64,000 bases of DNA from Saccharopolyspora shandongensis (GTDB lineage: Bacteria; Actinomycetota; Actinomycetes; Mycobacteriales; Pseudonocardiaceae): positions 1 through 64,000 of the forward strand of contig NZ_FNOK01000054.1 in the NCBI RefSeq assembly GCF_900106995.1, written 5' to 3'. Positions 28,930-37,260 of the stretch are shown here, one piece after another. The notes beneath the pieces are model-generated. The model had not been told where the DNA came from. It saw nothing but the letters and a program-made list of their open reading frames with translations, and did no database searches. Position numbers and translations under genes: made by a program. How positions within the stretch are numbered: the first letter of the stretch is position 1; each line of letters starts with the position of its first letter.

Positions 28930-30213
28930 GTGAGCAGACGAAACCTGTTGGCCGCGGCATTATCGGCGGCCGTGGTGACGACGACGCTGGCCGCCTCACC
29001 CGCCGCGGCGGCCCCGGCGGCTGCGCCCAACCTCAACGATTTCGTGCTCAACAACACCAGCGGTGACCTGCAGTCGAGGGTCGACAAGCTGGACGCCCAA
29101 CTGCCGAAGCTCGGCGTGCAGAACATCCTGGACCAGGCCAACCGCCAGGGCAGCACCGGAAGCGCCTGCACCTCCCCGGCGCTGGACACGATGAAGGAAC
29201 CAACGCTGCGCAAGTTCTGCTTCAACGCGGGCGACACCGACACGACGGAGTGGATTCCGCAGGGCGTCACGACCGTCGCGGACGCGCAGGAAGACCAGCA
29301 GTGGGGAACGAAGCAGGCCCTGCTGGTCAGCTGGTACAACAAGGACACCAGCCCGGCGAAGGGCGTGCGGGTCTCCTTCCTCGACCCGGCGACCAGCAAG
29401 TACCAGCACGTGCTGCTCGTCTACCCGTACATCAACAGCAACGGGAACCCGTCCTACGAGGCGGTCACCACGCCGCAGGCGGGCAACGGCGGCAGCGTCC
29501 ACGCGGGCGGGATCGTCTGGTACGGCAACTACCTCTACCTCGTCGACACGGCCCGCGGCATCCGGGTGTTCGACATGCGGTCGATCTTCGACCTGAAGTC
29601 GGCGACGAACGGCGACACCGCCGACCAGAACCAGGTGGGCCGCCAGAACAACGTGTACTACGGCTTCGGCTACCGCTACGTGATGCCGCAGGTGGCGGGC
29701 TGGTCGAACCCGGAGGGCGTGGTCGACCACCCGGCCGACTACAAGTGCCTGGCCGGCGGACGGCAGCGCTACTCGTACGTGTCGCTGGACCGCAGCACCA
29801 ACCCGGACACGCTGCTGACCGGCGAGTACTGCGGTGACCAGGGCGACCCGAACCTGAACGGCCGAGTGGCGCGCTGGAACCTGGACGGTGCAACGGGCCT
29901 GCCGAGCCCGGACGGCGACGGCATCTGGCGGGCCAAGTCGGCGCTCCGCCTGCCGAAACCGCGCGTGCAAGGAGCGACGGCGACGGACGGCCGCTGGTAC
30001 CTCAGCAGCACGGGCGGCGGAACAACCGGTCCGGGCCACCTCCAGGCTGCGTTGCCGGACAAGGCGACGGGAGCAGGAGTGCTCACAGTGGACGGTCCGG
30101 AGCGCGACGTCGCGATCGGCGTGGAGGACCTGTCGTACTGGCCGGGCAAGAACGAGGTCTGGACGGTCACGGAGCACCCAGGAAAACGCGTGCTCTACAG
30201 CGTGCCCCGCTGA
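28930..30213 (+). CDS. secreted protein of unknown function, probable Tat signal
   Basis: 427 residues. The GTG at 28930 follows AAGGAGA and yields VSRRNLLAAALSAAVVTTTL ending in AAAAPA, a signal peptide with an RR motif suggesting the Tat pathway. The mature part has repeated Trp/Tyr-Gly strands (GGIVWYGNYLYLVDTARGIR, IGVEDLSYWPGKNEVWTVTE) that look like a beta-propeller, and cysteines in pairs. I recognise no catalytic motif. An efficient terminator follows at once. Confidence 0.7.
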   Translation: MSRRNLLAAALSAAVVTTTLAASPAAAAPAAAPNLNDFVLNNTSGDLQSRVDKLDAQLPKLGVQNILDQANRQGSTGSACTSPALDTMKEPTLRKFCFNAGDTDTTEWIPQGVTTVADAQEDQQWGTKQALLVSWYNKDTSPAKGVRVSFLDPATSKYQHVLLVYPYINSNGNPSYEAVTTPQAGNGGSVHAGGIVWYGNYLYLVDTARGIRVFDMRSIFDLKSATNGDTADQNQVGRQNNVYYGFGYRYVMPQVAGWSNPEGVVDHPADYKCLAGGRQRYSYVSLDRSTNPDTLLTGEYCGDQGDPNLNGRVARWNLDGATGLPSPDGDGIWRAKSALRLPKPRVQGATATDGRWYLSSTGGGTTGPGHLQAALPDKATGAGVLTVDGPERDVAIGVEDLSYWPGKNEVWTVTEHPGKRVLYSVPR

Positions 30214-30218
30214 ACGGT

Positions 30219-30253
30219 GAGACCCGGCCTGGGAACCTCCCGGGCCGGGTCTC
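30219..30253 (+). terminator. terminator of the secreted-protein gene
   Basis: 11 bp perfect stem GAGACCCGGCC / GGCCGGGTCTC with a 13-base loop, starting 6 bases after the stop codon. A weak pyrimidine tract follows. Confidence 0.75.
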
Positions 30254-30424
30254 TCCCGAAAAGCCATGGGGATCGCCGGGTCGGTCCGCCGATCTACTCC
30301 AACCTCCGCACCGGGATCAGCAGCCTGCCCGCTTCGAACCGGTCTCGGGCGAGGTGGAGGTACTGGTGCTCTCGGATGCACGGGTACGCCTTGGGCGGCC
30401 GCATTCGGGTCGGTAGCCCGCGGG

Positions 30425-30592
30425 TCACTCGGCCGATAGCACGAGGAGTCCGAGACCGATGAGCGCGGCGAGAATGGTCAGCAGCATTTCGCCCGTGATG
30501 CCGAGGAGGAGCGCGAGGGCCAAAGCGCGCACGGCGAACTGTCGCTGCAGCCGGGCAACATCGGACGGTGTGCCGGACGAAGGTGTGACCAT
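30425..30592 (-). CDS. small two-pass membrane protein
   Basis: 55 residues from the ATG at 30592, which has GGAGGAG 5 bases before it. A short polar start (MVTPSSGTPSDVARLQRQF) is followed by hydrophobic sequence that forms two short helices (ALALALLLGITGEMLLTILA, ALIGLGLLVLSAE). I know no family. The upstream extension to 30637 has no ribosome site. It stands alone, and 30593-30805 upstream shows nothing else. Confidence 0.55.
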   Translation of the reverse strand: MVTPSSGTPSDVARLQRQFAVRALALALLLGITGEMLLTILAALIGLGLLVLSAE

Positions 30593-30805
30593 CTCTCTCC
30601 TCCGAGCGATCAGGAGTGTTTCCCGGTATGTCGTCAACTTGGGATCAGGCCGGCGAAAATCCGCGCGGTGCCAAGGGGAACAGGTGGTGCCGTCGGGCTT
30701 CGGCTCGTGCTCCCCGATCGGACCGGCATTACGCGGGAACGGCCGGCTCTCACCAGGCCATCACGCCGCATCCGTGCGCGGTGCGGTAGCTCGCTCCCCG
30801 CATGC

Positions 30806-31567
30806 TCAGCCGCGCAAGAAGTACATGACAGTCATGATCACGGCGATGGCCAGGATGCTGCCCCGCAATAGCGAGGCGGGGAGACGGCGGGCGAGGTGGG
30901 CGCCGGCCCAGCCGCCGGCCACCGCGCCGACCAGCATGGCTGCGAGGACGAGCGGAGCGCTCAGCACGTCCGAAGCGAAGAGGAACAGCACGGCCGCGCT
31001 GAGAAAGACGGCCGCAAGCTGCACGACCCGCATCGGGTTGCTGGCCGCGGCGTCGAGTCCGAGCCCGACGCTCCACAGCGCGAGCATCGTGATGCCTACG
31101 GCACCGCCGAAGTATCCGCCGTACATGGCGAGGAAGAACTGACCGATCAGGACGGCTCGGGGACTCATACCGACCGAGCGGCCCAGCACGGCGCTCAACG
31201 CCTGGGGGAGGCGCCGCCCGAAAGCGAGGATCAGCGTGGCGGAGGCGAGCAGCCAGGGCGCCGCGGCGTCGAACGACGATGCCGGCAGTGCCAGCAGCAG
31301 GCCGGCACCGACCCCGCCGCCGACCATGCTGATCGCCGTCAGCGCCTTCGTGGACGCTCCCCCGACCGGGGTGAGCTCCCGTCGGTATACCCACGCGCTG
31401 GCCACGGCCCCAGGCACGAGGGCGACCCGCGATAACGCGTTCGCGGTCACCGGTGGCAGGCCGAACGCGACGAGGGCGGGCAGCGCGACGAACGTACCCC
31501 CACCACCGATGGCGTTCAGCGCTCCTGCGGCGATACCCGTCAGCAGGACGAGCAAAGTTTCGATCAC
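30806..31567 (-). CDS. TauE/SafE-family membrane exporter
   Basis: 253 residues with about eight membrane segments. The pseudo-repeat motif GALNAIGGGGTFVALPALVA near the start and YGGYFGGAVGITMLALWSV in the second half are typical of TauE/SafE permeases, which move sulfite, sulfonates or organic acids. The GTG at 31567 starts the hydrophobic domain. It is divergent from a LysR gene with a palindrome between them, so substrate-dependent control by that regulator is likely. Confidence 0.85.
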   Translation of the reverse strand: MIETLLVLLTGIAAGALNAIGGGGTFVALPALVAFGLPPVTANALSRVALVPGAVASAWVYRRELTPVGGASTKALTAISMVGGGVGAGLLLALPASSFDAAAPWLLASATLILAFGRRLPQALSAVLGRSVGMSPRAVLIGQFFLAMYGGYFGGAVGITMLALWSVGLGLDAAASNPMRVVQLAAVFLSAAVLFLFASDVLSAPLVLAAMLVGAVAGGWAGAHLARRLPASLLRGSILAIAVIMTVMYFLRG

Positions 31568-31623
31568 AGCCCGAGCATCGTCCCGTGACCAGTGGTTCCA
31601 CAATGCGTAATCGACGTACCCGG

Positions 31624-31642
31624 CCTAAGGCTGAGCCTTAGG
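31624..31642. promoter_or_regulatory. LysR-type binding dyad
   Basis: CCTAAGGC-TGA-GCCTTAGG, a perfect 8+8 bp dyad containing T-N11-A, the LysR-box form. It ends 8 bases before the LysR GTG and 57 bases from the divergent TauE start. This fits autoregulation and control of the exporter. Confidence 0.65.
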
Positions 31643-31650
31643 CTGGGGCG

Positions 31651-32598
31651 GTGCGCTATGACCTGGACGACCTGCGGCTCTTCCTCCACATCGTGACCGA
31701 GGGGTCGATCACGGCGGGTGCTCGCCGGATGCACCTGAGCCTGCCTTCGGCCAGCGCCAGAGTGCGCTCGCTGGAAGGCCAGGCCGGCGTGGCGCTGCTG
31801 ATCCGCGGCCGGCGGGGCGTGCGGCCGACACCAGCCGGGACGACACTTGCCCGCCACGCACGGGACGTGCTCGCCCAGACCGCGCGACTCGAAAGTGCCG
31901 TCGCGAGCTATACCCGGTCTCCCACCGCTCCCCTGACCCTGCTGGGCGGCGGCTCCGCGATGCACCGGCTCGTGCCGGGGGCCCTGGTCTCGTTCCTCCG
32001 AGCACACCCGGACGTCGACGTCACGGTGTCCGAGAGCCGCACCCCGCAGACCGTGCGGATGCTCGCCGACGGCGAGGCGGACCTGGGCGTGGTCCTCGAC
32101 GACGAGGCCCGTGACTGCGGCCTGCACATGGAGCCCCTCGGCGACGACTCCCTCGTCGTGATCGGCCAGGCCGGCGGAATCCTCGCCGAGCGGACCGCGC
32201 TGACCTACAGCGAGGTCGCCGAACACCCTCTCATCGGACTCAACGCCGACTCCTCGCTGCGCCGTTGGATCGAGAAGCACCTCGCGCCACACGCCCCGGT
32301 GGTGCGCTACCGCACCACCGTCGCCGATCTCAACGTCCTCGTCGCGCTCGCCGCCGCCGGAGTCGGGCTCGCCGTCGTACCGCGTCCCGCCATCGACCCC
32401 CACCAGCCACTCGAGGTGTGCGAACTGCAAGACCCCTGGGCTCGCCGCCACCATTTGCTGGCCTGGGGCGTCAAGGACCATGCAGCCTCGACGGCCGTCG
32501 CCTCACTCGCCGAACACCTGCGTCACGCCGCCCTCTTCGATCCTGCCTCCCGCAGCACACACGCGGACCCCGTCGGGAGTCCCCGCCACGACGGCTGA
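31651..32598 (+). CDS. LysR-family transcriptional regulator
   Basis: 315 residues. The N-terminal winged helix DLRLFLHIVTEGSITAGARR, with HLSLPSASARVRSLE as the recognition helix region and RGVRPTPAGTTLARHAR, is typical. A periplasmic-binding-like effector domain follows (LTLLGGGSAMHRLVPGALVS to GVGLAVVPRPAID). The start is GTG. The gene is divergent from the TauE exporter, its probable target. The inducer is unknown. Confidence 0.9.
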   Translation: MRYDLDDLRLFLHIVTEGSITAGARRMHLSLPSASARVRSLEGQAGVALLIRGRRGVRPTPAGTTLARHARDVLAQTARLESAVASYTRSPTAPLTLLGGGSAMHRLVPGALVSFLRAHPDVDVTVSESRTPQTVRMLADGEADLGVVLDDEARDCGLHMEPLGDDSLVVIGQAGGILAERTALTYSEVAEHPLIGLNADSSLRRWIEKHLAPHAPVVRYRTTVADLNVLVALAAAGVGLAVVPRPAIDPHQPLEVCELQDPWARRHHLLAWGVKDHAASTAVASLAEHLRHAALFDPASRSTHADPVGSPRHDG

Positions 32599-32748
32599 CC
32601 GGCCGCCGCCTCGCCCTTGCCAAGTGGGGGACTGCAAATGGACCGGGTCTTAATCGCCAGGTCGTACCCCGAACAGGATTTCTCCCGAAACGCCATGGGA
32701 ATTGCCCGAACGGGCCTACTCTGTCGTGATCAACACCACGAGGACCGA

Positions 32749-33576
32749 GTGGATTCGACCATGGCATCTGTTGACAGGCCGCAGATCGACACGTCCAAGC
32801 CGAGCATCGCGCGGGTGTACGACGCTTTCATCGGCGGCAAGGACAACTTCGAGGTGGACCGAGAGGTCCTGCAGCAGATCCTGAAAATCGCCCCGGACGC
32901 GGTGCAGGTCGGGAAGCAGTGCCGGGGCTGGCTGATCCGGGTGGTCCGCTACCTCGCGGGGCCGGCCGGCATCGACCAGTTCCTCGACCTGGGCTCGGGC
33001 CTGCCAAGCGCGGAGAACACCCACCAGGCGGCGCAGCGCATCAACCCCGAGGCGCGGGTGGTCTACTTCGACATCGACCCGTCGGTCGTCGCGCACGGCC
33101 GGGCGCTGCTGGTCGACAACGAGTACACGCACTTCGAGTTCGGGGACATGCGAAACCCCGCGGAAATCCTCCAGAACCCGGTGGTGACCAAGTACCTGGA
33201 CCTGAGCCGTCCGGTGGCGCTGATCCAGGGCAACACCATGCACCACGTGGCGACCGACCGGGATCCGGTCGGCATCATGTCGACCTACGTCGACTCCCTG
33301 GCCCCGGGCTCGTTCCTCGCGATCTCGCACCTCTACGACCCGGACGACGGCACATCCCGAGCCAGGCTGGCGGAAGAGGCCCAAGCCGCGTTCAAAGCGA
33401 TGATGGGCACCTGCTTCTACCGGAAGCGACACGAGATCCAAGCGCTGTTCAAGGGTCTCGAAATGATCGAACCGGGCCTGACGTACCTGTTCGACTGGTG
33501 GCCTGACGGCCCCCGCCTGAAGGAACCCTCCGACGCGGAGCACAACCTCCTCGGCGGAGTAGCCCGCAAGCCCTGA
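32749..33576 (+). CDS. SAM-dependent methyltransferase, DUF574 family
   Basis: About 275 residues. DTSKPSIARVYDAFIGGKDN followed by FEVDREVLQQ is the family's N-terminal signature. QFLDLGSGLPSAENTHQ is the SAM-binding loop and VVYFDIDPSVVAHGRALL the second strand. Actinobacteria carry many copies, mostly uncharacterised. GAGGA lies 5 bases before a GTG at 32749; the ATG at 32761 in the same frame is the alternative. It stands alone. Confidence 0.85.
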   Translation: MDSTMASVDRPQIDTSKPSIARVYDAFIGGKDNFEVDREVLQQILKIAPDAVQVGKQCRGWLIRVVRYLAGPAGIDQFLDLGSGLPSAENTHQAAQRINPEARVVYFDIDPSVVAHGRALLVDNEYTHFEFGDMRNPAEILQNPVVTKYLDLSRPVALIQGNTMHHVATDRDPVGIMSTYVDSLAPGSFLAISHLYDPDDGTSRARLAEEAQAAFKAMMGTCFYRKRHEIQALFKGLEMIEPGLTYLFDWWPDGPRLKEPSDAEHNLLGGVARKP

Positions 33577-33649
33577 ACGGTGCCGGCCGGCGAAAGCCCA
33601 TGCAGCCGCCGATGATCTCGCTGGCCTTGAGTGTTCGGTGCGGCAGGCT

Positions 33650-33691
33650 CGTGAGCACTTTGTGTCGCTATAGCAGCACAAAGTACTCACG
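33650..33691. repeat. long palindrome, copy 4 of 4
   Basis: CGTGAGCACTTTGTG, the centre TCGCTATAGCAG, then CACAAAGTACTCACG. The arms are perfect except one base pair. It lies between two convergent genes, where it could serve as a bidirectional terminator. Confidence 0.9.
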
Positions 33692-33759
33692 ACCCGTGGG
33701 GCAGGCCTGGCCGTGATGTGCCGGTGGGAAGCCGCCTCCGGGCACATCTGCCGGAATCG

Positions 33760-34122
33760 CTACAGGATCCAGGTGACGACGCCGAGCACGATCGCGACGG
33801 CGAGCAGGACCAGGCCGATGACCAGGACCGTTCGGCGCGGCGCCGCCTGCCCCGGGACGTACGGCTGCTGCATCGGCGGGTAGCCGACGCCCTGATCCAT
33901 CCCCGTGGACTGCCCGGGTGGCAGGTATTCCGACGACGGCACCCAGGCGGAGCGGTCCGGGACCTCCAACCGGGTCGGGACGGTCGGCGCCGGGGGAGGC
34001 GGGGGAGCGGTCGGGCGCGTCGCGCGGCGCTGCAGCCGAAGTCCGTAGACGGTCAGGGCCAGCCCGACGAGCGCGATCAGGGCCGACAGCACCGAGCCCA
34101 GCTTGTCCGCGATCTCCAGCAC
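33760..34122 (-). CDS. small membrane protein with proline-rich loop
   Basis: About 120 residues. An N-terminal helix with a membrane segment (KLGSVLSALIALVGLALTVY), a proline-rich tail (TAPPPPPAPTVPTRLEVP), a Pro/Gln/Tyr-rich stretch and a C-terminal membrane segment (RTVLVIGLVLLAVAIVLGVV). The start is uncertain: GTG at 34122 is placed just before the first helix; a longer form from 34182 would overlap the LysR gene upstream. Function unknown. Confidence 0.5.
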   Translation of the reverse strand: MLEIADKLGSVLSALIALVGLALTVYGLRLQRRATRPTAPPPPPAPTVPTRLEVPDRSAWVPSSEYLPPGQSTGMDQGVGYPPMQQPYVPGQAAPRRTVLVIGLVLLAVAIVLGVVTWIL

Positions 34123-34157
34123 CCGAACAGATTGCCAGACCGGCGCGCCGAAAAGCG

Positions 34158-35084
34158 CTAGGCGAGCCGGATTCCGGGCCACTCACCAGCGGCGGCCATC
34201 TGCCTCGTCACCACCGTGATGCCCTCCTGCACCGCCGCCACCGCGTCCCGGGACGGGTAGTACTCGACGGCGTTGCAGATCGCGACGCTGCGCGAGATGA
34301 CCGGGTTGCGGATTCGCCGAACGCCGAGCTCCCGGTGGTTCGCCTGGTCCGCGACGCTCGACAGCGGCAGGATCGTGCACGCCTCGCCGCCGGCCGCGAT
34401 GCGGATCATCGAGCCCAGCGAGTCCACGTCCGCGACGATCGACGGCACCAGGTCCTGCGCGGCGAACGCCCGGTCGATCAGCGCCCGCAGGTTGCTGCGC
34501 CCACCGGGCACCACCAGCGGGGTGTCGTGCAGATCCACCAGCCGGATCTCGTCCGCGTCGGCCGCGGGCGGTTTCGGCTGCCCGATGAGGAAGAGGTCTT
34601 CCGAGTACAGCGGGGTTTCGGCCGGCCGGACGGTGTCGTCGTCGCGGTAGAGCACCGCCAGGTCGAGGCGGCCGAGGGTGAGCAGCTCCTGGATGTAGCC
34701 GCTCATCGACTCGAACAGCTGGAGGTGGATGCCCGGGTGGTGCGCCTTCGTCCAGGAGAACAGCGCCGGCGCCAGGCGCACCGAGACGGTCGTCGGCAGC
34801 CCGACGGCGACCGGGCCGTGGATCTGGTCGCCGCTGAGCACGTCGCCGGCGATCCGGTCGAACTGCCGCACCAGCCGCTGCGCGTCTCGGTAGAGGGCGC
34901 GGCCGGCGGCGGTGGGCGTCACGCCGCGCGGCCCGCGCTCCAGCAACCGGACGCCGAGCTCGGCCTCCAGGTGGGCGATCCGCTGGCTCAGCGCCGGTTG
35001 CGAGACGTAGAGCCGAGCGGCGGCGCGGGTCAGGCTGCCGGAGTCGACGACGGTGATGAAGTCGCGCAGGTGAGCGATGTCCAC
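34158..35084 (-). CDS. LysR-family transcriptional regulator, Nac/CbbR-like
   Basis: 308 residues. MDIAHLRDFITVVDSGSLTR, AAARLYVSQPALSQRIAHLE and LGVRLLERGPRGVTPTAAGR form a strong LysR helix-turn-helix. The effector domain runs from VAVGLPTTVSVRLAPALF. It lies downstream of, and on the same strand as, the transporter/CoA-transferase/lyase genes, separated from them by a palindrome array. It may sense the acid used by that operon (inference). Confidence 0.9.
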   Translation of the reverse strand: MDIAHLRDFITVVDSGSLTRAAARLYVSQPALSQRIAHLEAELGVRLLERGPRGVTPTAAGRALYRDAQRLVRQFDRIAGDVLSGDQIHGPVAVGLPTTVSVRLAPALFSWTKAHHPGIHLQLFESMSGYIQELLTLGRLDLAVLYRDDDTVRPAETPLYSEDLFLIGQPKPPAADADEIRLVDLHDTPLVVPGGRSNLRALIDRAFAAQDLVPSIVADVDSLGSMIRIAAGGEACTILPLSSVADQANHRELGVRRIRNPVISRSVAICNAVEYYPSRDAVAAVQEGITVVTRQMAAAGEWPGIRLA

Positions 35085-35152
35085 GTCGCCCCCGTTCCAG
35101 CTGCCTGTCCACTCGTCCCGGATTCAACCACGCCCCGCCCACAGAGTCCCGG

Positions 35153-35261
35153 AACGCCGTTTTCGCGAGAAAACGGCGCCCGGCCCTCACGGGGAACGCC
35201 GTTTTCGCGCGAAAACGGCGCTCGGCACGCCTGGCGGATGGCGATTTCGCGCGAAATCGCC
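35153..35261. repeat. tandem palindrome array B, three units of about 42 bp
   Basis: Three near-perfect palindromes of the form CGCCGTTTTCGCGCGAAAAC are spaced 42 bases apart, with TCGCG centres at 35163, 35205 and 35247. The third unit is the shorter GGCGATTTCGCGCGAAATCG. Linkers resemble those of array A at 19562 (CACGGGGAA is common to both). It lies between the LysR start and the lyase stop. Confidence 0.85.
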
Positions 35262-35279
35262 GAACCGATCTCCGCTCGG

Positions 35280-36071
35280 CTAGTCCGCCGCGCGCAGCAG
35301 CCGCCGGGCGCGCTCGACCACGGGCCGGTCGATCATCGCGCCGTCCAGCGACACCGCCGCGCCGTTCGCCTGCTCGTCCGCGTCGACCACGCGTCGCGCC
35401 CACGCGACCTCCTCGGCGCTCGGGCGCATGGCGTCGCGGACGATCGGCAGCTGCGCGGGGTGGATGCACAGCTTCCCGCCGAAGCCCCATTCCTTGGCGC
35501 GGCGAGCGTCCCGCTCGACGGCATCGGCGTCGCTGATCGACGGTGTGACACCGTCGAGCGGTGCGGGCAGCCCGCACGCCGCCGACCAGCGGACCAGGTC
35601 CGCCCGCGAGGCGTCCAGCGCCGCGTCGGCCGTGACGCCGAGGTCCAGCGCCAGGTCGATGCTCCCGAACACCAGCCTGGCCAGGCCGGGAGCTGCGCAG
35701 ATCTCGCCGAGGTTCACGAATCCGCGCGCGGTTTCGACGAGACCGAGCACCGGCCGGCCGGTGGCCTCGGCCGTCGCCCGCACGTCCGCCGCGCTCTCGG
35801 TCTTCGGCAGGACGATCGCGTCGGGGCCGAGTTCCTGGCAGAGCTGCACGTCGGCCTCGAATTCCGGGCTGCTGCGCGCATTGATGCGCACCGCCACACC
35901 GGAGCCGATCGGCCACGCGGCGCGCAGGTTCTCCCGCGCCGATGCCTTGGCGTCCGCCGGGACCGCGTCCTCCAGATCGACGATGACGGCATCCGCCCCC
36001 GCGCCGGCGGCCTTGGCGAACCGCTCCGGACGCGACCCGGGCACGAACAGCCAGGTGACCGCGTTCTCCAT
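35280..36071 (-). CDS. HpcH/HpaI/CitE-like CoA-ester lyase
   Basis: 263 residues. TWLFVPGSRPERFAKAAGAG, ADAVIVDLEDAVPADAKASA (metal-site region), GPDAIVLPKTESAAD, VLGLVETARGFVNLGEI and KLCIHPAQL are the CitE-like lyase motifs. Such enzymes cleave citryl-, malyl- or citramalyl-CoA. It follows the CoA-transferase gene with a one-base overlap (TGATG), so the two steps, CoA activation and cleavage, are coupled. The exact acid is unknown. Confidence 0.88.
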   Translation of the reverse strand: MENAVTWLFVPGSRPERFAKAAGAGADAVIVDLEDAVPADAKASARENLRAAWPIGSGVAVRINARSSPEFEADVQLCQELGPDAIVLPKTESAADVRATAEATGRPVLGLVETARGFVNLGEICAAPGLARLVFGSIDLALDLGVTADAALDASRADLVRWSAACGLPAPLDGVTPSISDADAVERDARRAKEWGFGGKLCIHPAQLPIVRDAMRPSAEEVAWARRVVDADEQANGAAVSLDGAMIDRPVVERARRLLRAAD

Positions 36072-37246
36072 CACACCACCCCGTCTCGAACGAGTTCGTC
36101 CACATCGGACTTCCCGTGGCCGAGCTCGGCCAGGATCTTCCCGGTGTGCTCGCCGACGTCGGGGATCGGATCCATCCGCGGCGCGGGATTCACCGGCCCG
36201 GGAGGCGCCAGCGCGGGCACCGGGCCGCGCGGCGTCTGCACCTCGTGCCACCGGCCGCGCGCCGCCAGCTGCGGGTGCTCCCACACGTCGGCGAGGGTGT
36301 TGACCCGGGCGCAGGCCACCGGCACGGCGGTCAGCAGCGCGGTCGCCTCGTCGCCGGTCAGGGCCGCGAAGCGGGCGGCGATGATCCGGCCCAGCGCCTC
36401 GCGGTTGGCGTTGCGGTTGGCGTTGCCGGCGTAGTCGGGATCCTCGGCGAGCTCCGGCCTGCCGAGGAACCGGTCGCAGAACGCCCGCCACTCCCGCTCG
36501 TTCTGGATGCTCATCATGATGACCTTGCCGTCGCCCGCGGTGAACGGGCCGTACGGGTAGATCGTGGCGTGCGCCGCGCCCGCGCGCGGCGGCGGCTGGG
36601 CGCCGTCGTAGGTGTAGTAGAGCGGGAAACCCATCCACTCGACCGTGGATTCCAGCATCGACACGTCGATGTGCGCGCCCTTGCCGGTGTGCGCGCGTTC
36701 CAGCAGCGCCGCGAGGATCGAGCTGTAGGCGTACATCCCGGCGGAGATGTCGGAGACGGAGATCCCGACCTTGGCCATGTCCTCGCCGGAACCGGTCACC
36801 GACAGCAGCCCGGCCTCGCTCTGCACCATCAGGTCGTAGGCCTTCATCGACTCGTACGGGCCGCCGCTGCCGTAGCCGGAGATGTCGCACACGACCAGCC
36901 CGGGGTTGTCGGCCTGCAGCTCCTCGGCGCCGAGGCCCATGCGGGCCGCCGCGCCCGGGGCGAGGTTCTGGATGAACACGTCCGCGGTGCCGAGCAGCCG
37001 CCGCAGCACCGCCATGCCGCGCGGGTCCTTGATGTCGAGCGTCAGCGATTCCTTGCTGCGGTTGACCCACACGAAGTGCGAGCTCAACCCGTTGACGCGG
37101 GAGTCGTACTGGCGCGCGAAGTCGCCGGATCCCGGCCGTTCGACCTTGATCACCCGCGCGCCGAGGTCCGCGAGCTGCCTGCTGGCATAAGGCGCGGCGA
37201 TGGCCTGTTCGAGGGCCACCACGGTCACGCCCCGGAGCGGTTGCAC
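36071..37246 (-). CDS. CaiB/BaiF family CoA-transferase (family III)
   Basis: 391 residues. LEQAIAAPYASRQLADLGAR, VIKVERPGSGDFARQYD, NRSKESLTLDIKDPRGM and AYDLMVQSEAGL (catalytic Asp region) are family III motifs. FPLYYTYDGAQPPPRAGAAH and YGPFTAGDGKVIM complete it. It moves CoA from one acid to another. GTG at 37246 with GAGAGGTGG before it. It sits between the transporter and the lyase gene. A 12-base duplication encodes NANRNANR near the middle. Confidence 0.9.
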   Translation of the reverse strand: MQPLRGVTVVALEQAIAAPYASRQLADLGARVIKVERPGSGDFARQYDSRVNGLSSHFVWVNRSKESLTLDIKDPRGMAVLRRLLGTADVFIQNLAPGAAARMGLGAEELQADNPGLVVCDISGYGSGGPYESMKAYDLMVQSEAGLLSVTGSGEDMAKVGISVSDISAGMYAYSSILAALLERAHTGKGAHIDVSMLESTVEWMGFPLYYTYDGAQPPPRAGAAHATIYPYGPFTAGDGKVIMMSIQNEREWRAFCDRFLGRPELAEDPDYAGNANRNANREALGRIIAARFAALTGDEATALLTAVPVACARVNTLADVWEHPQLAARGRWHEVQTPRGPVPALAPPGPVNPAPRMDPIPDVGEHTGKILAELGHGKSDVDELVRDGVV

Positions 37247-37260
37247 TGGCTTTCCACCTC

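Noticed and set aside
30217-30462. 81-residue frame after the secreted-protein gene
   Set aside because: It begins inside the terminator hairpin and overlaps the small membrane protein on the other strand.
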